From contig CAPN01000058.1 in the NCBI GenBank assembly GCA_000333235.1, forward strand, positions 1 to 64,000: a DNA stretch of 64,000 bases, written 5' to 3'. The position numbers and the translations under genes are program-made. Positions 19,168 to 27,602 of this stretch are shown here, in pieces (position 1 is the stretch's first letter; each line of letters opens with the position of its first letter). Origin of the DNA: Pseudoalteromonas luteoviolacea B = ATCC 29581. Its GTDB lineage: Bacteria > Pseudomonadota > Gammaproteobacteria > Enterobacterales > Alteromonadaceae. The notes under the pieces were generated by a model that was given only the letters and a program-made list of their open reading frames with translations, was not told the origin of the DNA and made no database searches.

Positions 19168-19273
19168 TAGTACCAATCCTCAAAAATACTAAATCAATTT
19201 TAGGGACCAAAGCTGTCGCTAACGTCGTTAAAAATTTTTCATTTAGAACAACTAAATAGCAAAATTTTCGCCT
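19168..19273 (-). repeat. Dispersed repeat, copy 2
   Basis: Read on the minus strand, this segment runs AGGCGAAAATTTTGCTATTT, AGTTGTTCTAAATG, AATTTTTAACGACGTTAGCG, ACAGCTTTGGTCCC, ATTGATTTAGTATTTTTGAG, GATTGGTACTA. The same blocks in the same order occur on the plus strand at 277-428. It holds a small internal hairpin (TTTAG-TTGTT-CTAAA). It sits between the S10 terminator and the sensor kinase gene. The rest of the gap from 19062 holds a 64-codon minus-strand open stretch with a TTG start that I do not trust as a gene. Confidence 0.62.
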
Positions 19274-19452
19274 TGTTAATTTTTTAGCTAATTAAGTCCT
19301 TCAATCGGTACTTTTGCAAGTGCAATATGGTAAATCAGTATTGCGTAGTGGTAGTGTTTTTATGATCTCTCTTTTGCATTACTGTACTAAAGTGCGGATG
19401 CTTTTTTATTCGTATGGCGTTATGCTCAAAGAAAAAAGTATTCATTCAGCCT

Positions 19453-22400
19453 ATGTTTTCCATTGCGCTTATCAGTTTTGTCGCTACGGCGTATCTTGCG
19501 GTACTGTTCTTAATTGCTTGGCATGCCGACAAATCCAATACATCGCGGGCTCGAGCGAGTGTTTACGCACTGTCTCTTGGTGTTTATTGCACATCGTGGG
19601 CATTTTTTGGTACTACCGCTCAAGCTGCAAACAATGGTTGGTGGCTCGCGCCAACGTACCTTGGCACTATTTTATTGTTTATTTTCGGTTGGCAAATTTA
19701 CCTGCGAATCGCAACGATTTGCCGAACACAAAAGCTCACTTCGATGGCAGACTTTATCGCTACTCGCTATGGGCAATCCTCAAGTTTATCGGGATTGGTT
19801 TCACTGATTTCAGTGATAGCGGTAGTGCCTTATATTGCGTTGCAATTAAACGCAACGAGCACAAGCATTGCGCTTTTAACGAATTCACCAAAGACCCCCG
19901 CGTTGTTTTGGCAAGACAGTACCTTTTACATTACGCTACTGCTCGCTATTTTTGCTGTGTTATTTGGTACACGGCGTGTAAGGCCAAGTGAGCATAACCC
20001 CGGATTAATGACGGCGATTGCATTTGAATCCTTGGTTAAACTGTTCGCCTTTTTGGCGGTTGGATTGTACGTGTGTTTTGGGTTGTTCGATTCGCCTTGG
20101 CAATTGTTCGATCAAGCTAAGCAAGATGGCGTGCTTGAACAAATCGAGCAAACGCGCAGCTCAAATTACGTTTATTGGGTACACGTTTTACTTGGTGTAC
20201 TAGCGACGTTGTGTTTACCTAGGCAGTTTCACACGGCGTTTATTGAGCAAGGAAGCGATAAACAACTTGTTACGGCGCGTTGGTTATTTCCCCTTTATTT
20301 GTTGCTGATCACCCTATTTACGTTGCCCATTGCGTATGCCGGACTGATTTTGTTTAATGGTCAAAGTGTTGGTTACGATACCTTCGTACTTGCCCTGCCA
20401 ATTGCAGCCGAACAGTCTTTCGTAACGATGATCGCTTTTTTAGGTGGATTCTCTGCGGCAACCAGTATGGTGATTGTTTCAAGTATTGTGCTCTCAATCA
20501 TGATCACCAATGATTTTATTAACCAATTTCTATTACGCCGTACCGCGATGCATTCTATGCAGCGTGGTCTTACAAAAGCGCGTTTATTGTATGCTCGTCG
20601 AGCCGTGATCGTTGGTATTTTATTACTGAGTTACGTTAGTCACCGAGTATTTGCCGATGGTAACACCTTGGCGAATATGGGACTGATGTCATTTGCCTTA
20701 GTCGCTCAGTTTGCACCAGCAATGGTTATAGGACTATGGTGGCGAAAAGCATCCTGCCTAGGGGCGAAACTGGGTATTTTAAGTGGCTCTTTAGTTTGGT
20801 TTTATACCTTATTATTGCCAAGTTTAGTCGTGGGCTTATTAGGGCAACAAATATGGTTAACACAAGGGCCATTTGGCGTGTCTTGGCTTGCTCCTAAAGA
20901 TCTATTTACACTGGGGTTTGATCCCGTTAGTCAAGCCGTCTGTCTATCGTTGGCGGTGAATACGTTAGTGTATTTTCTAGTACCCTGGTTTAGCCAAGCA
21001 AAGCTTGCTGAACGGCTACAAAGTAACCGCTTCATACTCAGTGAGGCAGATCACAAACTCGCGCAAACCCCTTTAACATATCAAGATTTTGCGGATCTTT
21101 TACAACGCTTTGGCGAGCCGAACTCGACTCAGGTTTTATTAGAACAATACTTTCCAAAAGAGCGGCTCAAATGGCGTACAGTAGCACCGAGTAGCATAGA
21201 AGCGCTCGTTGAGCGCGAAATGTCGGCGTTGATCGGTGGGCCTTCAGCTCGACTTATTTTACAAGCGAGCAAAGATGAAAAGGCGCAATCGATTGAGCAG
21301 GTTGCGGAATTTGTAGATGAAGCGAGTCAAGTATTACGGTTTAATCGTGACTTATTGCAAGCAACGATTGAAAACGTAGAGCAGGGGATAAGTGTTGTTG
21401 ACAGCGAGTTGAGGTTAGTGGCATGGAATCAGCGATACAGCGATATGTTTGCTTACCCTGATGGGAGTTTATTTATTGGTCGGCCAGTAGCTGAGTTGAT
21501 CCAACTCAATGCCGAGCGCCAGTTATTTGATTTTAACGACTTACACAAAGAAGTTGAAAAACGTCTCACCTATTTAAAGCAAGGCAGTGCGTATAAATAC
21601 CGACGTCAGCATCACGATGGCCGAGTGTTTGAGATGCAAGGTAATCCATTGCCCGGCGGTGGTTTCGTTACAACCTACACAGACATTAGCGATTTTATCC
21701 GTCAACAACATGCGCTTGAACAAGCCAACACCTCACTTGAAGCAAAGATCCAAGCTCGTACAGCAGAGCTCGTAGCTGCAAATCAACAACTGGAGTTAGC
21801 AAAGCGTGAAGCTGAGCGTGCCACCGAGAGTAAAACGCGCTTTTTTGCTGCCGCGAGTCATGACTTATTGCAGCCTTTTAATGCGGCCAGTTTGTTTTGT
21901 GCATTGATGAATGAACGAGCTCAGGGCAGTGAACTGGCGGCGTTATCCGATAACATTAAAGACGCGCTTGCCAGTGCAGAAGACCTTTTATCTAGTATTT
22001 TAGAGTTAACTAAACTCGAAGCTGGCGCATTTAAAACCAATGTGACGACGTTTAATATTCAAACCTTAATTGACCCTTTGTCTAATGAGTATCGGGCAAT
22101 TGCACATGCAAAATCATTGAGTTTTGTCGTTGAAACTTGCGCTGTTGCGGTAACGACAGACAAAGGATTATTAAAGCGGGTTTTAAGCAATTTGCTGAGT
22201 AACGCCATACGATATACCGAGCAAGGAGAAGTGCGGCTAAAACTCGAGAGACATGGTGAACAATTGTCTATTTTGGTTGAAGACACCGGTGTTGGTATTG
22301 CCAAAGATGATCAATCGCTGATCTTCCAGGAGTTTAAACAATTGGGTGAGCGCAATCATGGACAAGGACTTGGTCTTGGTCTGGCAATTAGTAAACGGAT

Positions 22401-22899
22401 CTGTGACTTACTTAATGTAAACATAGTGATGGGTTCGGTGCTTGGTAAAGGCACACAATTTACGTTGTTGCTGTCATGTCGAAATGCATTAGCGCAAAGT
22501 ATGCAATCGGTGTCGCTGGAGGTAAATAAAGACAGTCAGTTGCATGGTGTTCGTATTTGGCTGTTAGACAATGACAAGCATGCACTCGATGCATTACAGC
22601 AACTATTAAGCAATTGGGGATGTGAGGTGCGTGTTGCGACTAACCAAGCTCAATTGGCAGAACTTAATCATACAAGTGAAGCCGATTTATTGATTGCGGA
22701 TTATCAACTCGACGCTGGGATAACAGGGTTGGATGTGATCTACGAATTAGCGCTTGAGACGATGCCAATCATCATCAATACAGCGAATCACGATGAAACA
22801 ATCCGGGAAAAAGTCACCGACAGTGGGTTTCCTCTGCTTTATAAACCACTCAAAGCCCCAGCGCTAAAGCGGATGTTAAAGCGTTCGTTATCTCTTTAG
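19453..22899 (+). CDS. crbS: CrbS-like hybrid sensor kinase with sodium:solute symporter input domain
   Basis: This protein of about 1148 residues belongs to the CrbS/CbrA class. Residues 1 to about 510 form a multi-helix sodium:solute symporter domain (YALSLGVYCTSWAFFGTTAQ, SMADFIATRYG). Next come a PAS domain (about 640-750, IENVEQGISVVDSELRLVAW), a coiled coil, a HisKA domain with H in FFAAASHDLLQPFNAASLF, an HATPase (NLLSNAIRYT, VEDTGVGI, GLGLGLAISKRI) and a C-terminal receiver (LLIADYQLD). CrbS/CrbR controls acetate use (acs) in vibrios and pseudomonads. The ATG at 19453 matches the usual family start; an ATG at 19414 would add 13 residues. Its stop overlaps that of the convergent regulator gene by four bases. 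Confidence 0.88.
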   Translation: MFSIALISFVATAYLAVLFLIAWHADKSNTSRARASVYALSLGVYCTSWAFFGTTAQAANNGWWLAPTYLGTILLFIFGWQIYLRIATICRTQKLTSMADFIATRYGQSSSLSGLVSLISVIAVVPYIALQLNATSTSIALLTNSPKTPALFWQDSTFYITLLLAIFAVLFGTRRVRPSEHNPGLMTAIAFESLVKLFAFLAVGLYVCFGLFDSPWQLFDQAKQDGVLEQIEQTRSSNYVYWVHVLLGVLATLCLPRQFHTAFIEQGSDKQLVTARWLFPLYLLLITLFTLPIAYAGLILFNGQSVGYDTFVLALPIAAEQSFVTMIAFLGGFSAATSMVIVSSIVLSIMITNDFINQFLLRRTAMHSMQRGLTKARLLYARRAVIVGILLLSYVSHRVFADGNTLANMGLMSFALVAQFAPAMVIGLWWRKASCLGAKLGILSGSLVWFYTLLLPSLVVGLLGQQIWLTQGPFGVSWLAPKDLFTLGFDPVSQAVCLSLAVNTLVYFLVPWFSQAKLAERLQSNRFILSEADHKLAQTPLTYQDFADLLQRFGEPNSTQVLLEQYFPKERLKWRTVAPSSIEALVEREMSALIGGPSARLILQASKDEKAQSIEQVAEFVDEASQVLRFNRDLLQATIENVEQGISVVDSELRLVAWNQRYSDMFAYPDGSLFIGRPVAELIQLNAERQLFDFNDLHKEVEKRLTYLKQGSAYKYRRQHHDGRVFEMQGNPLPGGGFVTTYTDISDFIRQQHALEQANTSLEAKIQARTAELVAANQQLELAKREAERATESKTRFFAAASHDLLQPFNAASLFCALMNERAQGSELAALSDNIKDALASAEDLLSSILELTKLEAGAFKTNVTTFNIQTLIDPLSNEYRAIAHAKSLSFVVETCAVAVTTDKGLLKRVLSNLLSNAIRYTEQGEVRLKLERHGEQLSILVEDTGVGIAKDDQSLIFQEFKQLGERNHGQGLGLGLAISKRICDLLNVNIVMGSVLGKGTQFTLLLSCRNALAQSMQSVSLEVNKDSQLHGVRIWLLDNDKHALDALQQLLSNWGCEVRVATNQAQLAELNHTSEADLLIADYQLDAGITGLDVIYELALETMPIIINTANHDETIREKVTDSGFPLLYKPLKAPALKRMLKRSLSL

Positions 22900-23546
22900 G
22901 TCGGATCATGAATGGTTGAAAGCTGGTTAAATAGAATGCCTGCTTGGGTACGATTATAGACATTGAGCTTTTTTAGGATCGCGGAAACATGTTGTTTAAT
23001 GGTCGTTTCTTGGATGTTCATCGCGTAGGCAATTTGCTTATTAAGTAGGCCATCTGCAATCATTGCGAGTACACGGTATTGCTGTGGCGTGAGTTTTTCT
23101 AAATTACGAGCAAACTGCGCTTGCTCTGTGTCTTGAATCGCGGAAATTTCAGTTTGTTCGGGTAACCAATTGTCGCCTTCTATGACTTGTACGATGGCCT
23201 TTGCAATCGTGTCGAGCGAACTGGATTTGGGAATGTAGCCACTTGCGCCAAGTGCCATTGCTTGTTTTATGATGACGGGATCTTCATTGGCTGAAACCAT
23301 CACCACCAGTATATCAGGGTATTGATTACGCAAATTGGCTAATCCTTGCAACCCTTTTGCACCGGGAATGGTGAGATCGAGAAAAACCAATTCGGTTTCA
23401 GGGTGAGCGATGAGCAATACCATGAGTTCATCGATAGTGCTTGCTTCTTTGATGTGCTCATTACTCATGACTTGCGCTGCGGCTTGTTGTAATGCCGAGC
23501 GAAAGAGAGGGTGGTCATCGGCAATAATGGCTTGCACGTTCGTCAT
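22896..23546 (-). CDS. crbR: CrbR-like LuxR/NarL-family response regulator
   Basis: This 216-residue regulator has a receiver domain (acidic D10/D11, phospho-acceptor D57 in VFLDLTIPG, lysine in GYIPKSSS) and a C-terminal LuxR-type helix-turn-helix (LTPQQYRVLAMIADGLLNKQ, ETTIKQHVSAILKKLNVYNR). It is probably the partner of the convergent SSS-domain kinase and, by family, activates acetyl-CoA synthetase and related genes. The ATG at 23546 is preceded by GGAG at nine bases; an upstream TTG at 23561 is less likely. Its closest metabolic neighbours are the 3-hydroxybutyrate genes, which it might also control (inference). Confidence 0.88.
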   Translation of the reverse strand: MTNVQAIIADDHPLFRSALQQAAAQVMSNEHIKEASTIDELMVLLIAHPETELVFLDLTIPGAKGLQGLANLRNQYPDILVVMVSANEDPVIIKQAMALGASGYIPKSSSLDTIAKAIVQVIEGDNWLPEQTEISAIQDTEQAQFARNLEKLTPQQYRVLAMIADGLLNKQIAYAMNIQETTIKQHVSAILKKLNVYNRTQAGILFNQLSTIHDPT

Positions 23547-23728
23547 CCTTTTCGTCTCCAACTCTGTCAGTTATATGGCATTTCAATGTAATAGACAAGG
23601 CGACGCGATAAACTGGGGATAACCATAGCAGTTAAAAAGCACATGCGAGGCATAGGGACAGGCTGCATATACACTTCACCACAAGGTCGTTTTAGTTTGT
23701 TTCACGTCGCCTTAAAGCCTAATAAGTT

Positions 23729-23756
23729 GCAGGTTTGGCTGTGTAGCTAAACCTGC
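23729..23756 (-). terminator. Stem-loop after the TonB-dependent receptor gene
   Basis: GCAGGTTT / AAACCTGC forms an eight-bp stem, followed after one mismatch by GCT / AGC around a GTGT loop. It lies six bases beyond the receptor stop codon. The tract following it on the minus strand is only weakly T-rich (AACTTATT), so it may be a weak terminator. Confidence 0.5.
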
Positions 23757-23761
23757 GCAGA

Positions 23762-26038
23762 TCAAAACCGATAGCCAATGGTCAATGCGAAGGTTTGAGG
23801 ATCGCCGTAATAGCCGATCAACGTATTATCGCCACCGAGTCCTGGTTTGTACTTGCTGATGTCATTTGGGGCACTAGGGTCTGGAGTGACAAACTGGTAT
23901 CCACCAATCATGTACTCTTCGTCCGTGAGGTTTTTAGCATGCAAGCCCACGCGCCAATGTCCATCCTGGCTGTACCAGTTCACGTTAACGTTTAGCAATC
24001 CATAACCTTCTTGAGTCAGCAGACTGTCTTCTTCAAACAACACATAGTCGCCACGGTAGTAATAATTAGAATTCAGCACGAAGTCGCCAAAATCGCTGTA
24101 GATTTTGTAATTTGCTCCCACATTAAAGGTGAGATCAGGCGTATTGGAAATAGTAAATCGATCGGATTTATCAAACTGTGCGCCGGTAGTTGGGTTGGTA
24201 TCGATGACTTCATCAAATGTACTGTCAATGTAACCAATTGCGGCATCAAAGCTTAATGCGTCGCTGGCAATATAGGTCAGTTCCATTTCAATGCCATTGC
24301 CCGAGGATTGACCAATGTTGCCTAAGCGCTGGTTTAAGTCAGCAGAGGTTGCACCAGGTAATACGGAGATGTATTGGCGGTCTTTATGATCCAATGAAAA
24401 TAGGGTGATGTTTGCCCGTAGGTTGTCGTTCCACTCACTTTTCATGCCCAGTTCAATTGAGTCCACGATCTCTGGGTTCGCAGCGGGCTCTGCGGTGCTC
24501 GCTCGAGGGTTAAACGTGCCAGACTTAAAACCTTGCGCAAAGCTTGCAAAGAACATGATGTCATCAGAATATTGGTACTCAATCCCTACCCTTGGTGTAA
24601 AGCGTGCCCATGATGCTTCGTCGTCTAAAACATTTGGTACTAAGGCTCCTCCAGGGCGCTGATAGCCCGGTATCCAATTAGATTCTGGGTATACGGTAGC
24701 AAATACTAATCCGTTATTCACTTCGGCTTGCTTACTGTCTTCTGTGTAGCGAGCACCTAGTGTAACCGACCATTGTTCATTTAAATCCACATTGCCTTGT
24801 ACATACAATGCTTTACTTGTCGAATTGCTGCAGCCACTTACTTCGCGAGTTAGGCCTGGCGCGCCAAGGCTTTTACCTAATACTTCTAAGATTGCTTCAA
24901 ATTGGCCGCAAGATTGTGCATCGTAGTAATAAAAACCAGAGACCAACTTGTAGTGATCACCACGATGGGTCAACTGCAATTCGTGCGTAAGTTGGTTGTC
25001 ATCGTAAATAGCAGGTACGTCAAAAATTTTCAGTGGGGTATTGTCAAAATCAATGTTGGTAGGAGAGTAACTGTCGCGTTTTGCCACGGTGTATTTAAAC
25101 GACGTTGCATCACTTGCATCCCAGCGTGAGGTGAGACTATAACCCTCTAATTCCACTTTATTCCACGTCGGCATACTGGTGTAGCTATCGAAAACGCTGT
25201 CTGGGACTGGTGCATTGGTCAATAAACTAGGTAATAAACGGTAACCTCCTTTGGCGTTAGAGGTGTCGTCGGTTCTGTCCCATGCTAAACGGAAGAATAA
25301 GCTGTCCGCAGGGCGAAATTCTAACGTTAGGCGTTTCGCGGTAACGTCTTTATTGTAGTTTTCGGTGTCTTGTCCAGCTTGTGCAATTTGCAAGTATTCG
25401 CCAAACCCGTCACGGTTTAGGTTGGCGTAACCGTAACCCAAATAGACTCGTTCACCTAATGGTAATTGCCCAGAGAGTTTTACGTCGCGTTGGTTATAGC
25501 TGCCAACCGTCGTTTCAAGATTTAGCGTTGCATCCCCTGTCATTTCTTTGGTGACGTACTTAATTGCACCACCGATGGTGTTCTTTCCATACAGTGAACC
25601 TTGAGGTCCACGTAACACCTCGATTTGTTGTACATCAAGTAAATCTAAAACTGCACCTTGAGGGCGAGCAATATACACATCGTCGATGTAAATACCGACA
25701 CCAGGTTCATAGCCCCATAACGGATCTTGTTGGCCTACACCACGAATAAATGCGGTGATCGTGGAGTTGGTACCACGGCTTGCTTGTAGTGTGGTGTTTG
25801 GTGAAAACTGTTGTACTTCGGTCATAACCGAAATGCCATTCTCCTTGAGTTCTGATTCACCAATGCTTGTAACAGCAACAGGCACTTCTTGCAAATTCTC
25901 CACTGTCTTTCGCGCGGTTACTTCAATGCGCTCCAATGCGGCTTTTTTGGTTTCTTCGTTGGCTTGTACTACACCTGTAGAAAGCGCGGTGCTAATTGCA
26001 AGCGCGAGATATGAAAAACGAGTTGGCTTTATGTTCAT
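23762..26038 (-). CDS. TonB-dependent outer-membrane receptor
   Basis: This 758-residue protein starts with a signal peptide ending near VVQA-NEE, then a TonB-box-like RIEVTARK. The plug domain (about 45-165) has the QVEVLRGPQGSLYGKNTIGG-type signature seen as IEVLRGPQGSLYGKNTIGGA. A 22-strand beta-barrel follows, ending in the aromatic terminal motif IGYRF needed for outer-membrane insertion. It imports a substrate using TonB energy. No siderophore genes are nearby. The divergent operon encodes 3-hydroxybutyrate catabolism, so a hydroxybutyrate ester, oligomer or related compound is the likely cargo (inference). An unrelated ligand cannot be excluded. Confidence 0.92.
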   Translation of the reverse strand: MNIKPTRFSYLALAISTALSTGVVQANEETKKAALERIEVTARKTVENLQEVPVAVTSIGESELKENGISVMTEVQQFSPNTTLQASRGTNSTITAFIRGVGQQDPLWGYEPGVGIYIDDVYIARPQGAVLDLLDVQQIEVLRGPQGSLYGKNTIGGAIKYVTKEMTGDATLNLETTVGSYNQRDVKLSGQLPLGERVYLGYGYANLNRDGFGEYLQIAQAGQDTENYNKDVTAKRLTLEFRPADSLFFRLAWDRTDDTSNAKGGYRLLPSLLTNAPVPDSVFDSYTSMPTWNKVELEGYSLTSRWDASDATSFKYTVAKRDSYSPTNIDFDNTPLKIFDVPAIYDDNQLTHELQLTHRGDHYKLVSGFYYYDAQSCGQFEAILEVLGKSLGAPGLTREVSGCSNSTSKALYVQGNVDLNEQWSVTLGARYTEDSKQAEVNNGLVFATVYPESNWIPGYQRPGGALVPNVLDDEASWARFTPRVGIEYQYSDDIMFFASFAQGFKSGTFNPRASTAEPAANPEIVDSIELGMKSEWNDNLRANITLFSLDHKDRQYISVLPGATSADLNQRLGNIGQSSGNGIEMELTYIASDALSFDAAIGYIDSTFDEVIDTNPTTGAQFDKSDRFTISNTPDLTFNVGANYKIYSDFGDFVLNSNYYYRGDYVLFEEDSLLTQEGYGLLNVNVNWYSQDGHWRVGLHAKNLTDEEYMIGGYQFVTPDPSAPNDISKYKPGLGGDNTLIGYYGDPQTFALTIGYRF

Positions 26039-26126
26039 CCTGCTGCCCCTGTTATTGTGATTTTGGGTTGTTCGATAAATTCAAGTAATTGGACTCTAGG
26101 AGAATATGAGCAAAAGTGAATTAGTA

Positions 26127-26195
26127 CCTTAGTACTATCACCGCGTTAGCCCACTAAACTTGGGCTATAGCACGGAACTATAACCTTAGTACTAT
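26127..26195. promoter_or_regulatory. Repeat array in the divergent receptor/permease promoter region
   Basis: Two identical 12-base elements, CCTTAGTACTAT, lie at 26127-26138 and 26184-26195. Each contains the perfect palindrome TAGTACTA. Between them is an inverted repeat TAGCCCA-N7-TGGGCTA (26147-26167). The array sits in the 250-base gap between the divergent receptor and permease genes. The structure suggests operators for a shared regulator; the adjacent CrbR-like protein is one candidate. Confidence 0.55.
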
Positions 26196-26288
26196 GTATT
26201 TTCTGTTTAACAGACGACAGACTGGATACATTCCAGCGTGAAATTGTCGTCAATTTCAATATCGCTACAACAATAAAAAGGATCGGAT

Positions 26289-27590
26289 ATGCTCAGTATG
26301 TTAGGGCTAGTTGGTGGGCTAGTGTTGCTTATCATCATGACTCTGCGAGGCGTAAACCTCTTCATTGCTGCACCGCTATGTGCGCTGCTCGTGGCACTTT
26401 GCAGTGATATGGCGCTGTTCCCTGTGGGAGAAGCCGTGAACTTTGTGTCGACTTACATGAACGGCTTTGCTGGATTCATTAGTGCGTGGTTTTTCATGTT
26501 TTTGCTCGGTTCTTTGTTTGGCAAATTTATGGAAGACAGCGGTGCTGCTGACAGTGTGGCGCGTTATATTGTATCAAAGCTTGGCATGAAAAAAGCGGTG
26601 CTTGCCGTGGTGATTGCTTGTGCAGTATTAACGTACGGTGGGGTGAGTGTCTTTATTGTTGCGTTTTCAGTGTACCCAATGGCACTTAGTCTATTTAAGG
26701 ACGCTGACCTTCCAAGGCGCTTTATCCCGGCTACACTCGCGTTTGGCTCAGTCACGTTTACGATGACCTCTGCAGGTTCGCCTGAAATTCAAAACTGGAT
26801 CCCAATTAAATACTTAGGTACCTCGCCTTATGCTGCTTGGGAAGTTAGTTTAGTTGTAGCGGTTTTTATGGCAGTTTCTGGCTACTGGTGGCTGATGAAA
26901 ATGATCAACAAAGCGAAAGCCAATGGAGAGGGATTTACAGCGCGTGATGATGATCCTGATATGGCTCAGCGCGATTATCCTCATCCGATCACAGGGCTGA
27001 TCCCTTTGCTAGTGGTATTACTGCTGTCTTTTACCTTACATGACATTTTTGCGCAAAGTGCCCTTATTGTTGCGCTGCTTGGTGGTGTGTTAAGCATTGT
27101 CATCATTAACTTTAAGCGCTTCCGCTCTATCAGCAATGCGGTCAACTTGGGCACTACAGGTGCCCTTGTCGCCATTGGTAACACGGCTGCAGTCGTTGGT
27201 TTTGGTGCGGTAGCAAAAAATACAGAAGCGTTTGCCGCTGCCGTAGAAGTAATGACTGCCATGCCTGGAAATGAATTATTGGGTGCGGCACTTGCAGTGA
27301 GCGTGATTGCCGGTTTAACCGGTTCTGCGTCGGGTGGTCAAGCGATTGCGCTGCCCTTGGTTGCACCACATTACCTCGACGCAGGTGTTGACCCAGAGCA
27401 GTTACATCGGATTGTGGCAATCAGTTCTGGAGCTCTCGATACCCTTCCACACAATGGTTATGTAGTCACCACGATACGCGCTATTTGTAAAGAGACCCAT
27501 CAACGCGCCTATTGGTCTATGGCTGCTTTGACGGCGGTTGTGCCTCTTATCGGCGTTGCACTCGCGTTAGCTTTGTTTATTTGGTTTTAA
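26289..27590 (+). CDS. GntP-family permease, probable D-3-hydroxybutyrate transporter
   Basis: This 433-residue inner-membrane carrier has about 12 hydrophobic segments. Its pattern (GAADSVARYIVSKLGMKKAV, TYGGVSVFIVAFSVYPMAL, FTMTSAGSPEIQNWIPIKYL, ASGGQAIALPLVAPHYLDAG, SGALDTLPHNGYVVTTIRAI) matches the GntP/hydroxybutyrate-permease group. The first gene of a five-gene plus-strand operon, it precedes the hydrolase by 12 bases. With 3-hydroxybutyrate dehydrogenase and CoA-transferase genes downstream, D-3-hydroxybutyrate is the most likely substrate; gluconate is less likely as no sugar-acid genes are present. Confidence 0.85.
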   Translation: MLSMLGLVGGLVLLIIMTLRGVNLFIAAPLCALLVALCSDMALFPVGEAVNFVSTYMNGFAGFISAWFFMFLLGSLFGKFMEDSGAADSVARYIVSKLGMKKAVLAVVIACAVLTYGGVSVFIVAFSVYPMALSLFKDADLPRRFIPATLAFGSVTFTMTSAGSPEIQNWIPIKYLGTSPYAAWEVSLVVAVFMAVSGYWWLMKMINKAKANGEGFTARDDDPDMAQRDYPHPITGLIPLLVVLLLSFTLHDIFAQSALIVALLGGVLSIVIINFKRFRSISNAVNLGTTGALVAIGNTAAVVGFGAVAKNTEAFAAAVEVMTAMPGNELLGAALAVSVIAGLTGSASGGQAIALPLVAPHYLDAGVDPEQLHRIVAISSGALDTLPHNGYVVTTIRAICKETHQRAYWSMAALTAVVPLIGVALALALFIWF

Positions 27591-27602
27591 TGAGGAATAG
27601 AA

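Noticed and set aside
19016-19210. 64-codon minus-strand open frame between the S10 terminator and copy 2 of the repeat
   Set aside because: It starts with TTG, runs through the terminator hairpin and partly through the dispersed repeat, and shows no domain. It could be a relic, but there is no support for a gene.
19314-19991. 225-codon plus-strand open frame overlapping the start of the CrbS-like kinase
   Set aside because: It lies in a different frame of a strongly conserved symporter domain, has no recognisable family and reads as cysteine- and tyrosine-rich out-of-frame translation.
19453-22899. Annotation as a sodium:proline symporter
   Set aside because: The N-terminal half is symporter-like, but PAS, HisKA, HATPase and receiver domains follow in the same frame, so it is a sensor kinase.
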